A DNA stretch of 50,326 nucleotides from an uncultured Pelagibacteraceae bacterium (GCA_902537895.1 CACBCU010000005.1:1-50326); one strand, 5' to 3'. Positions 20,176-28,866 are shown, counted from the stretch's first letter. Numbers and translations are program-made. The notes: generated by a model from the letters alone, not told the origin.

Positions 20176-22042
20176 TTCGTCAAGTGATAACGTAAAAAAA
20201 TTAAATTCTATTAATCGTAGAATGTTTATAACGGGATCACTAAAATTTTTTATAATGGTGGGAATTGTAAGTAGATTGTTTTTTTTACAAGTTAAAGAGA
20301 ATAAAAAATATCTTACACTCTCGGATAAGAACAGAATTAGAGAATGGAAATTAGCACCTGTCAGAGGAGAATTTCAAGACTATTTTGGTAATGTGATAGC
20401 CGGTAACTTTGAAGCCTATCAACTACATGTGATACCTGAGCAAGTAGAAAATTTCAAATATGTTATCTATAGACTTAAAGATTTACTAGAGTTATCTGAC
20501 AAAGATTTCAAAAAAGTATTAAAAAAGAAAAAAGAAATTAAACCTTGGGAAACTCTAATTGTTTCAAATAATCTAAGTTGGGATAAATTTTCAAAAATAA
20601 ATAACCATTTGTACGACTTAAATGGAGTAAAACCTGTTATATCTATTTCAAGAAATTATCCCTTTGATGAAAATTTCACTCACATTATTGGTTATGTTAG
20701 TCAGGCAAATGAGCAGGATATTGAAAATTCAGAATTAATAAAAAAGAATTTTGTACCCGGTATTAAAGTTGGAAAAATTGGATTAGAAAAATCTTTTGAA
20801 GAAAAATTAATTGGAACTAATGATATCGAGAGATACGAAGTAAATGCATATGGTAGACGAATAAGTCAGCTTGAATTTCAAAAGGGTAAAAAAGGTCAAA
20901 CTCTAAAACTCACAGTTGATACAGAAATTCAAAAATTAGCAAACGTACTATTAAAAGATAAAGCAGGATCTATATGCGTAATGGATATATTTACCGGTGA
21001 AGTTATTGCTATGCACTCTTCTCCCTCATTTGATCCAAATTTGTTTGTTTTTGGTATCAGCCAAGATAATTGGCAGATTATTCGTAATGATCCGATGAAA
21101 CCACTTTTGAATAAAACTTTGCAAGGCAGATATTCTCCAGGTTCGACATTGAAACCCATTGTAGCCTTATCTGCTTTAGAAAATGGAATTATAAATACGA
21201 ACTTTACTGTTAGATGTACTGGTAAAACTGAAATGTATGACCAAACTTATCATTGCTGGAAAAAAGAGGGTCATGGATATGTTAGTCTTAGAAACGCTAT
21301 GAAGATGTCATGTGATACTTATTTCTATGAGATAGCCAGGAAACTTGGAGTAGATAAATTAAGCGAAACAGCAAAAAAATTTGGATTAGGAAAAAAAGTT
21401 TTTGATAACTTATTCGAAATTGAAAAAGATGGATTGATTCCAAATACTCAATGGAAAAAAAATACTTTAGGTAAAGGTTGGCTATTAGGAGAAACAATAA
21501 TTACTGGAATTGGCCAAGGTTATATTCAAACCACACCAATTCAATTATGCTTAATGACAGCACAAATTGCTAATGGTGGATATAAGATATATCCAAAAAT
21601 AGTTATAAACGATAAGGACAAAATTAAGCCAAGTGATTATTACATTCCCCTTTATAAAAATTCTAAAAATATAAGAATTATCCAAGATGCAATGTTTGGC
21701 TCTACCAATGAAGTAATGGGAACTTCTTATCGATCAAGAATTGATAATCCAAAATATCAATTTGCTGGTAAAACAGGTACAGCTCAGGTTAAAAAAATTA
21801 CTGAACGAGAAAGAGAATTAGATTTAAAAACTTCTGAGATTCCCTACGAACAAAGAGATCATGCTTTATATATTGCTTATGGTCCCTACGTTAATCCAAG
21901 ATATGCATTAAGTATTGTTGTGGAGCATGGTGGCAATGGAAGCACAACCGCCGCTCCAATGGCAAAGAAATTATTTAAACTTATTGTTGATCGACATGAA
22001 ATGAGACAATCAATTAATGAAAAAAAATATTTAGAGATTTAG
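20168..22042 (+). CDS. mrdA: Penicillin-binding protein 2 (elongasome transpeptidase)
   Basis: A 624-aa class B PBP with an N-terminal membrane anchor (residues ~20-38) and the pedestal (dimerisation) domain with the APVRGEFQDYFGNVIA segment. The transpeptidase domain has S326-T-L-K329 as the SxxK motif, SCD for SxN (in MSCDTYFYEIA), and K535-T-G. It crosslinks peptidoglycan during lateral wall growth. rodA follows with no spacer, giving the usual PBP2-RodA synthase pair. Confidence 0.96.
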   Translation: MINSSSDNVKKLNSINRRMFITGSLKFFIMVGIVSRLFFLQVKENKKYLTLSDKNRIREWKLAPVRGEFQDYFGNVIAGNFEAYQLHVIPEQVENFKYVIYRLKDLLELSDKDFKKVLKKKKEIKPWETLIVSNNLSWDKFSKINNHLYDLNGVKPVISISRNYPFDENFTHIIGYVSQANEQDIENSELIKKNFVPGIKVGKIGLEKSFEEKLIGTNDIERYEVNAYGRRISQLEFQKGKKGQTLKLTVDTEIQKLANVLLKDKAGSICVMDIFTGEVIAMHSSPSFDPNLFVFGISQDNWQIIRNDPMKPLLNKTLQGRYSPGSTLKPIVALSALENGIINTNFTVRCTGKTEMYDQTYHCWKKEGHGYVSLRNAMKMSCDTYFYEIARKLGVDKLSETAKKFGLGKKVFDNLFEIEKDGLIPNTQWKKNTLGKGWLLGETIITGIGQGYIQTTPIQLCLMTAQIANGGYKIYPKIVINDKDKIKPSDYYIPLYKNSKNIRIIQDAMFGSTNEVMGTSYRSRIDNPKYQFAGKTGTAQVKKITERERELDLKTSEIPYEQRDHALYIAYGPYVNPRYALSIVVEHGGNGSTTAAPMAKKLFKLIVDRHEMRQSINEKKYLEI

Positions 22043-23170
22043 ATGTATCAACATACCAGATTAACAAATAATAATTTTACTTTTTTTCAAAAATTCAAAA
22101 ATTTTGATTATATTTTACTAGTTTGCATTTTGTTGCTTGGTTTTATCAGTTTAGCGACGATGTATTCGACCGATGGTGGAAAGATTTTATTTCATACAAA
22201 AAGTCATTTTATAAAGTTAATGATTTTTACAATGATGATGCTTTTTATTTCATTTATTAATATTAAATTTTGGTTTTCTATCGGCTACTTATCTTACTTG
22301 ACTGTGGTAGGTCTTTTAGTATGGACCTATTTTTTTGGAATAACTTCTTCAGGATCTCAAAGATGGATGGACTTATATTTTATAAATTTACAACCATCAG
22401 AACTTATGAAAATTTTTATAATTTTGTGTCTGGCAAAGTATTTCCATAGGATGAAATTAGAGAATGTTAATTCTGTCTATACAATTTTAACCTCACTCAT
22501 AATAATTTTATTACCTATGGGTCTTGTGATAGTTCAGCCTGATTTGGGTACTTCAGTACTAATAGCTGTTAGCGGAATTGCTGTCTTGTGGTTTGCAGGA
22601 ATAAATCATAAATATTTTATTTACACAATGTTAGGATTTGTAATTTCATTACCATTTGTAATAGCATTTTTAAAACCTTATCAAAAATTAAGAGTTTTAA
22701 CTTTTTTGAACCCAGACAAAGATCCTCTAGGTGCAGGTTATCAGATTATTCAATCTAAAATTGCAGTTGGATCTGGAGGCATTTTTGGAAAAGGTTTTTT
22801 AAAAGGAACTCAAAGTTACTTAGAATTTTTGCCGGAAAAACACACTGATTTTATATTCACTCTGTTTTCAGAGGAGTTTGGCTTTGTTGGCTCAGTAGTT
22901 CTGCTAGTAATTTATATTATTATAATTTATCGCATAGTTGCTATTGGAGCTAATTCTAGAAGTTATTTTGCTAAACTTTTTTGTTATGGTTTTGGAGCTG
23001 CCATTTTTGTTTTCATTACAATAAATATGAGCATGGTTTTGGGCTTGCTACCTATAGTTGGATCACCTTTGCCAATAATGTCTTATGGAGGCTCTTCAAT
23101 GTTAGCTACCATGATTGGCTTTGGAATAGTAATGAGTGCGAGGGTACATAGTCAACAATTAATCGCCTAA
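22043..23170 (+). CDS. rodA: Peptidoglycan glycosyltransferase RodA
   Basis: A 375-aa SEDS-family membrane protein with about ten transmembrane helices. It shows the SEDS signatures GSQRWMDLYFINLQPSELMK and QPDLGTSVLIA, and near the end PIVGSPLPIMSYGGSSML. It polymerises glycan strands from lipid II as partner of PBP2. It begins directly after the mrdA stop and closes the mre operon; a 49-nt gap follows. Confidence 0.96.
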   Translation: MYQHTRLTNNNFTFFQKFKNFDYILLVCILLLGFISLATMYSTDGGKILFHTKSHFIKLMIFTMMMLFISFINIKFWFSIGYLSYLTVVGLLVWTYFFGITSSGSQRWMDLYFINLQPSELMKIFIILCLAKYFHRMKLENVNSVYTILTSLIIILLPMGLVIVQPDLGTSVLIAVSGIAVLWFAGINHKYFIYTMLGFVISLPFVIAFLKPYQKLRVLTFLNPDKDPLGAGYQIIQSKIAVGSGGIFGKGFLKGTQSYLEFLPEKHTDFIFTLFSEEFGFVGSVVLLVIYIIIIYRIVAIGANSRSYFAKLFCYGFGAAIFVFITINMSMVLGLLPIVGSPLPIMSYGGSSMLATMIGFGIVMSARVHSQQLIA

Positions 23171-23208
23171 GTATAATTTGTCGCTTAAATTTTTTTAGAA
23201 AATAATTG

Positions 23209-23214
23209 TATATT
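23209..23214 (+). promoter_or_regulatory. Possible -10 element of the DadA-like gene
   Basis: TATATT ends 5 nt before the ATG at 23220, again placing the expected transcription start at the start codon itself. No good -35 hexamer is visible upstream, so the call is weak. Confidence 0.3.
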
Positions 23215-23219
23215 TTTTT

Positions 23220-24461
23220 ATGAATAAAAATTTAAATGTTGGAATAATTGGTGCTGGTATTCAAGGTATTTCCAATGCTTTATTTTTACAAAAAAAAGGT
23301 TTTAAAGTAACCATATTTGACCGAGAAAAACCTGGTAGTCCTGTTGCCTCATATGGCAATGCTGGTCATTTTTCACCATACGCATCCTTATCATTGAATA
23401 GAACAGATATTTTAATGGATGTTCCTGCCATGCTATTAAGTTCAACAGGTCCTTTAGCTTTAAAATGGAATTATGTACCAAAAATGATTCCTTGGTTTTT
23501 AAAATTTATTTTTAATACGACTAAAAACAAAATGATGCACACCGCAAAAAATATGCACCAAATTTTGGATTTAGCTCTTCCCGCTTATGATGAATTATTT
23601 GAGGAAATTAATCTAGAAAACTTAGTTGAAAATAAAGGCATTCTCTACGTTTGGAATGATAAAAATCTAAAAAGTAGAGAACTAGAAATCAGAGTAAGAG
23701 AAGAGCTAGGTGTTAAACAACAACTCGTAGATAAAAAAGATATACATGATTTAGAACCGAATCTTAAAAAATTTTATCATGCAGGAGTTTATTACCCATA
23801 CGCAAGACATGCCAGAAACCCAAAAAAGATTTTATTAAAACTTTTTGAACTTTTTTTAAAAAAAGGTGGGAAATTTGAAAATAAGAATATTCTAAATATT
23901 AATTTTGAGGGAGAGAACCCTGTTTTGCTGAGTGAAAATGATAGTTTCGGCTGTGACAAGATTGTAATAACTTGTGGCGCTTTTTCTAAGAAACTAACTG
24001 ATAAATTGGATGAAAAAATTCCATTAGATACAGAGAGGGGTTACCACGTTCATTTTAAAGATTGTGATCATCTTTTAAGTAGACCAGTCATATTTCATAA
24101 TAGAGGTTTCGGTATAACGCCAATGGAACAAGGTTTAAGAGTAGTTGGCACTGTAGAATTTGGTGGTTTAGATAATCCCGCCTCAAAATCAAGAATAAAT
24201 AATTTAATTAATAATGCAAAGTATATGTTGGGGGACCTTCCTGAGCATGAGGATGAGTGGTTAGGCTTTAGGCCAACATTGCCAGATTTTTTGCCAGTAA
24301 TGGGTCCATCTAAAAACTATAAAAACGTATTTTATTGTTTTGGACACCATCATTTGGGATGGACATTAGGTCCAATATCTGGAAAGATAGTTTCTGGAAT
24401 GATAGCTAAAGAAAATACAAATTTAAACTTAGATCCTTATAGCTCGAAAAGATTTTCTTGA
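23220..24461 (+). CDS. FAD-dependent D-amino-acid dehydrogenase-like oxidoreductase (DadA/DAO family)
   Basis: A 413-aa DAO-superfamily flavoprotein. The N-terminal dinucleotide fold reads IIGAGIQGISNALFLQKKG, with the ribose-binding acidic residue in FDRE and the DadA-like PGSPVASYGNAGHFSPYA. The C-terminal part has WLGFRPTLPDFLPVMGP and the GHHHLGWTLGP motif typical of DadA. It would oxidise a D-amino acid to the 2-oxo acid and pass electrons to the respiratory chain; the substrate is not certain. It is followed by a transporter and a D-2-hydroxyacid dehydrogenase, suggesting use of D-configured substrates. Confidence 0.82.
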   Translation: MNKNLNVGIIGAGIQGISNALFLQKKGFKVTIFDREKPGSPVASYGNAGHFSPYASLSLNRTDILMDVPAMLLSSTGPLALKWNYVPKMIPWFLKFIFNTTKNKMMHTAKNMHQILDLALPAYDELFEEINLENLVENKGILYVWNDKNLKSRELEIRVREELGVKQQLVDKKDIHDLEPNLKKFYHAGVYYPYARHARNPKKILLKLFELFLKKGGKFENKNILNINFEGENPVLLSENDSFGCDKIVITCGAFSKKLTDKLDEKIPLDTERGYHVHFKDCDHLLSRPVIFHNRGFGITPMEQGLRVVGTVEFGGLDNPASKSRINNLINNAKYMLGDLPEHEDEWLGFRPTLPDFLPVMGPSKNYKNVFYCFGHHHLGWTLGPISGKIVSGMIAKENTNLNLDPYSSKRFS

Positions 24462-24465
24462 TTTC

Positions 24466-25362
24466 GTGTCTAATAAAAATTATTTAGCATATCTATTTTT
24501 AGTGCTTGCAACATTTTGTTGGTCTGGCAATTTTATAGTTGGAAAATTTGCAACATTATTTGAAATTCCTCCTTTAACTTTAAATGTTTTTAGGTGGATT
24601 TCTGTTTGGTTTATTCTGATACCTTTTACCTACAAAGAAATTTTCAAAAATCTATCCTATATAAAAAAAAATTGGCTTGTAATTAGTTTTATGGGAGTAA
24701 TTACTATAAGCACATTTAATTCTGTAGTTTATTTTGCTCTTAATTATACACAAGTAATCAATGCTGTGCTTATGCTTTCGGCCATTCCTGCAGCAACAAT
24801 TGTTCTTTCATCACTAATGAAAATAGAAAAAACAAATATTTTCCAATTAATTGGATTATTAGTTTCTATAGTTGGAATAGGCTCAATAATTTCTAATGGA
24901 GATTTTCAAAAGATAATTTCTCTAGATTTTAATAAAGGTGATATATGGATGTTGGTCTGTGTAATTACTTGGTCTCTTTATTCAACTTTACTAAAAAAAA
25001 ATAAATTTAAATTTTCACAATTTACATTGATACAATTAATGGTTTCTGTAGGGATACTGTTTTTAATTCCACAATTTTTTTATGAAAAATCAATCGGTCT
25101 TGAATTAAATTTAGATAAAAATTTTTTTTTAATATTAACTTATGTAGCAATTTTTCCAGCTATAGCTGCTTATTATTTTTGGCAAAAAGGTATTGAGTTA
25201 ATTGGTCCAAATCGAGCTTCTATGTTTATTCAATTAATGCCGTTATTTAGTGCCATTATGGCTATTATTATTTTCAAAGAAAAATTTGAAATGTATCATT
25301 TTGTAGGAGCACTTTTCATATTGTCTGGCATTTATTTATCTAATAAAAAAGTTTATGCTTAA
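24466..25362 (+). CDS. EamA/DMT-superfamily transporter
   Basis: A 298-aa inner-membrane protein with about ten hydrophobic helices in two EamA repeats (FCWSGNFIVGKF in the first, CVITWSLYSTLLKK in the second). Members move amino acids or other small metabolites, mostly outward; the substrate is not predictable here. The start is GTG at 24466, 4 nt after the upstream stop. The last 8 nt (ATGCTTAA) overlap the next gene, so it belongs with the D-amino/hydroxy-acid genes. Confidence 0.85.
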   Translation: MSNKNYLAYLFLVLATFCWSGNFIVGKFATLFEIPPLTLNVFRWISVWFILIPFTYKEIFKNLSYIKKNWLVISFMGVITISTFNSVVYFALNYTQVINAVLMLSAIPAATIVLSSLMKIEKTNIFQLIGLLVSIVGIGSIISNGDFQKIISLDFNKGDIWMLVCVITWSLYSTLLKKNKFKFSQFTLIQLMVSVGILFLIPQFFYEKSIGLELNLDKNFFLILTYVAIFPAIAAYYFWQKGIELIGPNRASMFIQLMPLFSAIMAIIIFKEKFEMYHFVGALFILSGIYLSNKKVYA

Positions 25363-26305
25363 AGTTGCAATTTTAGATGATTATCAAAATGTTTCACAAC
25401 AATTTGTGGATCTAAAAAAATTATCAGGAAAATATGAAATAAAAATTTTTAGTGAGCCTTTTGTAGATGAAGCTGATGCTAAAGAGAAATTAGCAGAATT
25501 TGAGGCTCTTCTTATAATGAGAGAAAGAACTCCTATAACAAAAAATTTGATAGAAAATTTAACTAAATTAAAATTTATAATTACTAGTGGGCTAAGAAAT
25601 AAATCAATTGATTTAGATGCTGCAAAAAAAAGAAAAATTATTGTCAGTGGCACTGAGAGCAATACTAATCCAACACCTGAATTAACTTGGGCATTAATAC
25701 TTGGATTAGCAAGAAACTTAAAAGAAGAAATTGATAATATGTATCAAGGTTATTGGCAAACTTCAGTTGGTGTAGAATTAAAAGGTAAAATTCTTGGTTT
25801 GATTGGCCTTGGAAAAGTAGGAACGCAGGTTGCTAAAGTTGGTAAGGCATTTGGTATGCAAGTGATGGCTTGGAGTGAAAATTTAAATTTAGACACCTGC
25901 AAAGAATTAGACGTCCTGCCTTGTAGCAAAGAAGATCTAATAAAAAACTCTGACTTTTTATCTATTCATGTACAAGGTGGAGAAAGATATAAAAATTGTA
26001 TTACTCTTAAAGAAATGGATAAGATGAAAAAGACCTCATTTTTAATTAATACCTCTCGGGGTCCCATAATAAACGAAGACGATTTGATAATTGCATTATC
26101 AACAAATGTAATTGCAGGTGCTGGATTAGATGTTTACGAAAAAGAGCCCTTATCAGAAAATAATAAATTAAGATTTTTGCCCAATGCCTTACTCACGCCT
26201 CACATTGGATATGTGACGGCTGAAAATTATCAAGTTTATTTTACTCAAATGATCGAGTCACTAGAGGCTTGCGTTAATGGTAAACCAATTCGGGTGATTG
26301 ATTAA
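25355..26305 (+). CDS. D-2-hydroxyacid dehydrogenase family protein
   Basis: A 316-aa NAD-dependent enzyme of the formate/glycerate-dehydrogenase family. It has the Rossmann motif GLIGLGKVGTQVAK in the middle, the family segment NTSRGPIINEDDLI, and the catalytic His in LTPHIGYVT with its paired Glu in YEKEPL. It would reduce a 2-oxo acid or oxidise a D-2-hydroxy acid, with hydroxypyruvate/glyoxylate or phosphoglycerate-like compounds as common substrates. It follows a DadA-like enzyme and a carrier; the next gene starts right after its stop. Confidence 0.88.
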   Translation: MLKVAILDDYQNVSQQFVDLKKLSGKYEIKIFSEPFVDEADAKEKLAEFEALLIMRERTPITKNLIENLTKLKFIITSGLRNKSIDLDAAKKRKIIVSGTESNTNPTPELTWALILGLARNLKEEIDNMYQGYWQTSVGVELKGKILGLIGLGKVGTQVAKVGKAFGMQVMAWSENLNLDTCKELDVLPCSKEDLIKNSDFLSIHVQGGERYKNCITLKEMDKMKKTSFLINTSRGPIINEDDLIIALSTNVIAGAGLDVYEKEPLSENNKLRFLPNALLTPHIGYVTAENYQVYFTQMIESLEACVNGKPIRVID

Positions 26306-26306
26306 A

Positions 26307-27200
26307 ATGGATTTACCTGTAGTCAATCATAAAGATTATTTTGCTAAAATTGGTGATGATCATAAATTTCCTATTAATAAATTTGGTGATCTTGCAGATT
26401 TTTTATTAAGAAATAAGATAGTAACAAAGTTTCATAAACCATATCCATGTTCAGATGAAACTTTAAAGGGTGCCCACTCTGAAAAATATATTAATGAAAT
26501 CAAAAATAAAACACTAGATGAAAATGGAGTTAAAAAAATTGGTTTTCCATTGGTTGATAGCGTAGTTCAAAGGTCGTTGGTTGCAACAGGAGGAACAGTG
26601 CTAGCATCTAAACTTGCAATTAATCACGGTATTGCTTGTAATACTGCAGGAGGAAGCCATCATGCGAATTATGATAGTGGTGCAGGATATTGTGTTTTTA
26701 ACGATGTAGCAGTTGCCTCTCAATTTCTATTAGATAGAGCATTGGCAAAAAGAATATTAATTGTTGATTTGGATGTTCATCAAGGAAACGGCAACTCAGA
26801 TATATTCAAGGACAATAAAAATGTTTTTACTTTTAGTATGCATTCAAAATCAAATTATCCTGCCAAAAAATCAATTAGTGATTGTGATGTGGAACTTGAA
26901 AACGATACGGAGGATAAGGAATATTTAAATATACTTAAATTTCATTTAAATGAGTTAAATAAAGAAAATTTTGATTTTGTTTTTTATATTGCAGGAGTTG
27001 ACATCCATTTTAATGATCGCTTAGGTAAATTAAAGATTTCAGATGATGGGATAAAAAAAAGAGATGAAATTGTTACAGAGAATTTTTTTTCTAAAAGAAT
27101 TCCTCTTTGTGGAGTTTTAGGTGGTGGTTACAATAAAAATATTGATAAACTTGTTGAATTACACTCTTTTCTGCACCAATCATGTGCTAAATTAATTTAG
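26307..27200 (+). CDS. Histone-deacetylase-family amidohydrolase
   Basis: A 297-aa protein from the ATG at 26307 (an in-frame TTG at 26298 would add three residues and overlap the upstream gene). Arginase/deacetylase fold motifs are clear: GGSHHANYDSGAGYCVFND with the catalytic His pair at about 118-119, the zinc ligands in VDLDVHQGNG (Asp156, His158), and a further Asp in AGVDIHFNDRLG. It resembles class IV-like bacterial deacetylases. Likely substrates are acetylated small molecules (polyamine or amino-acid derivatives) or acetyl-lysine; none can be chosen. It is cotranscribed with the D-hydroxyacid dehydrogenase and msrB. Confidence 0.88.
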   Translation: MDLPVVNHKDYFAKIGDDHKFPINKFGDLADFLLRNKIVTKFHKPYPCSDETLKGAHSEKYINEIKNKTLDENGVKKIGFPLVDSVVQRSLVATGGTVLASKLAINHGIACNTAGGSHHANYDSGAGYCVFNDVAVASQFLLDRALAKRILIVDLDVHQGNGNSDIFKDNKNVFTFSMHSKSNYPAKKSISDCDVELENDTEDKEYLNILKFHLNELNKENFDFVFYIAGVDIHFNDRLGKLKISDDGIKKRDEIVTENFFSKRIPLCGVLGGGYNKNIDKLVELHSFLHQSCAKLI

Positions 27201-27205
27201 TAGTT

Positions 27206-27574
27206 ATGAATAAAAAAAATCGAAATCTCACTGCAGAACAAAAATTAGTTATGTTTGAAGAAGGTACTGAACCACCGGGATCAAGCGAACTAAATAATGA
27301 AAAGCGAGAAGGATCTTATCACTGTGCTAATTGCGATATAAAGTTATTTGATTCAAAAACAAAATATGAAAGTGGATCCGGATGGCCTTCATTTTATGAA
27401 TCCTTACCAGATGTATTTGAAACAAAAACAGATCATTTAATAGGTTATGCTAGAACTGAATATCATTGTAAAAATTGTAATGCTCATCATGGTCATGTAT
27501 TTGACGATGGGCCAAAACCAACTGGCAAAAGGTATTGTAATAATGGTATTTGTTTAATCTTTAAACAAAAATAA
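27206..27574 (+). CDS. msrB: Peptide methionine-(R)-S-oxide reductase MsrB
   Basis: A 122-aa protein. It has two CxxC zinc-binding pairs (CANCD and CKNCN), the GSGWPSF motif, HHGHVFDDGP, and the catalytic Cys in GKRYCNNG; a further Cys lies four residues on (ICLIF). It repairs methionine-R-sulfoxide using thioredoxin. It starts 5 nt after the deacetylase gene and is convergent with a glutaredoxin gene (2-nt gap), placing two thiol-redox genes end to end. Confidence 0.95.
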   Translation: MNKKNRNLTAEQKLVMFEEGTEPPGSSELNNEKREGSYHCANCDIKLFDSKTKYESGSGWPSFYESLPDVFETKTDHLIGYARTEYHCKNCNAHHGHVFDDGPKPTGKRYCNNGICLIFKQK

Positions 27575-27576
27575 AA

Positions 27577-27831
27577 TTATTTTAACATTTCTTGGAGTTT
27601 ATTTTCTTTTTCTAAAGCTCTAACTTCATCATAACCACCGATGTGCTGATCATCAAAAAATATTTGTGGTATTGTTCTTTTTCCATTAGCTTTCTTTATC
27701 ATTTCATCTTTTGCACCATCAACTTCAGCTATATTAATTTCTTTATAAAGTGCATTATTTCTTGTTAATAATCGTTTTGCTGCATCGCAATAATTACAGT
27801 AGGGTCCAGTATATATTGTAACATTTTTCAT
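27577..27831 (-). CDS. grxC: Glutaredoxin 3
   Basis: An 84-aa dithiol glutaredoxin with active site GPYCNYCDAAKRLL (CNYC), the cis-proline segment RTIPQIFFDDQHIGGYDEV and a short C-terminal helix, matching GrxC length. It reduces disulfides and glutathione mixed disulfides with glutathione in the cytoplasm. It lies 3 nt downstream of the DUF2805 gene on the minus strand. Confidence 0.94.
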   Translation of the reverse strand: MKNVTIYTGPYCNYCDAAKRLLTRNNALYKEINIAEVDGAKDEMIKKANGKRTIPQIFFDDQHIGGYDEVRALEKENKLQEMLK

Positions 27832-27834
27832 AGA

Positions 27835-28131
27835 TTATAGATAATCACCTTTTTTAATTTTACTAGATATTTGTTTTCGAGAGTATTCAAATTTCTTTCT
27901 ATGTTTAATACTTTTTTCATGAACCCTTTTTCTCCATAATCTAAATGAGGAGGGTTTGAGTGATCTTCGCATTATTTTTATGACATCAGACTCTCGGTAA
28001 CCAGTTTTTTTTTTAATTTCTTCAAATGTGATCCTATCAGCCCAGGCAGCCCATATGACCCAATCTGGACTTTCAACGCTTGGCTCAGGATTCTTGACTT
28101 TAGTGATAGGCCTGTGACCTTTTTTTTTCAT
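27835..28131 (-). CDS. DUF2805/TIGR03643-family protein
   Basis: A 98-aa basic protein from the ATG at 28131; an in-frame TTG at 28149 would add six residues. The core reads WVIWAAWADRITFEEIKKKTGYRESDVIKIMRR in three pieces, then LKPSSFRLWRKRV, the pattern of TIGR03643/DUF2805, small proteins with a helix-turn-helix-like arrangement. The function is unknown; DNA or RNA binding is a guess from charge and fold. It is followed by grxC and preceded by a structured gap shared with the LysE-type gene. Confidence 0.72.
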   Translation of the reverse strand: MKKKGHRPITKVKNPEPSVESPDWVIWAAWADRITFEEIKKKTGYRESDVIKIMRRSLKPSSFRLWRKRVHEKSIKHRKKFEYSRKQISSKIKKGDYL

Positions 28132-28156
28132 AAATCCCTTATATTTCAAAAAAATC

Positions 28157-28162
28157 TATAAT
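28157..28162 (+). promoter_or_regulatory. Possible -10 element of the LysE-gene leader
   Basis: TATAAT, a perfect hexamer, lies about 34 nt before a hairpin-plus-T-tract that ends at the lysE-type start codon. I see no convincing -35 upstream, where the DUF2805 gene begins on the other strand. Confidence 0.35.
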
Positions 28163-28195
28163 GCATTTTTTTTAAGACCTGATATATTGTGATTT

Positions 28196-28251
28196 GATAG
28201 TCCTTCTTAGCCATCTTTAGCTCCCGGTTTTTAAGGACTATCTTTTTTTTT
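28196..28251 (+). terminator. Terminator-like hairpin abutting the LysE-type start codon
   Basis: GATAGTCCTT (28196-28205) pairs perfectly over 10 bp with AAGGACTATC (28233-28242) around a 27-nt loop, and nine T follow directly (28243-28251). The ATG of the LysE-type gene is the very next codon. No plus-strand gene lies upstream for 620 nt, so it is not terminating a neighbour. It may be an attenuator, a riboswitch platform or the end of a small RNA. The AAGGA in the 3' arm would be hidden in the stem. Confidence 0.6.
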
Positions 28252-28866
28252 ATGCTCCCCCTAGATTTTATCCTTTTCTTACAGATTATTATTTTTTTAT
28301 TTATTACACCTGGTACCCCTAGAATAGTAATCATTTCTTATTCAATGAATTATGGAGTTAAAAATTGTATATGGACAGCCTTTGGAGATGTTACCGCAAA
28401 TTTACTACAGGCAACTTTAGTAATTTTTGTCATCGGTTCTTTTTTATCTGATAATCCATATATCCTAAATATTTTTAAATGGATTGGTGTAATTTATTTA
28501 ATTTATTTAGCTTACGATGTTTACAAATCTTCACCAAAAGATATTAATTCGAAAATAATTAGCTCAAAAGGAACTTTTTCTTTTTATAAAGATGGTTTTT
28601 TAGTTGCAGGCACAAGTCCTAAGGCTTGGTTGTTCTTTCCCTTAATTTTCCCCCAATTTATTGACTTTAGTGCTAACTACATCGCCCAATTTTTTATTTT
28701 AATAACTACTTATGTTATTTTAGATTTTATTTCTTTAATTGGTTACGCTCTGTTGGCACAAAAACTTATTACATGGATAAAAGCAAATCCAAAAACAATT
28801 AATACAATCTCAGCGAGTGTTTTGGTAATCATAGCCTTAATTATTATTGTAACACAACAGTATTAG
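28252..28866 (+). CDS. LysE/RhtB-family exporter
   Basis: A 204-aa membrane protein with about six hydrophobic segments. The N-terminal LQIIIFLFITPGTPRIVIIS carries the TPG motif of the LysE/RhtB family, and TSPKAWLFF corresponds to the family's N/S-P-K-A motif. Members export amino acids (lysine, homoserine, threonine) by proton antiport. The start ATG comes right after a terminator-like hairpin, hinting at control by attenuation. The substrate is unknown; the branched-chain amino acid importer downstream is suggestive only. Confidence 0.83.
   Translation: MLPLDFILFLQIIIFLFITPGTPRIVIISYSMNYGVKNCIWTAFGDVTANLLQATLVIFVIGSFLSDNPYILNIFKWIGVIYLIYLAYDVYKSSPKDINSKIISSKGTFSFYKDGFLVAGTSPKAWLFFPLIFPQFIDFSANYIAQFFILITTYVILDFISLIGYALLAQKLITWIKANPKTINTISASVLVIIALIIIVTQQY

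Noticed and set aside
26298..26306. TTG start for the deacetylase gene
   Set aside because: The ATG at 26307, just after the upstream stop, is the better start codon; the TTG would add only three residues.
28146..28334. 62-aa minus-strand frame running from inside the LysE-type gene
   Set aside because: Its first two thirds are antisense to the exporter. Only the last 22 codons, with their own ribosome site, are worth noting, and they are reported separately.
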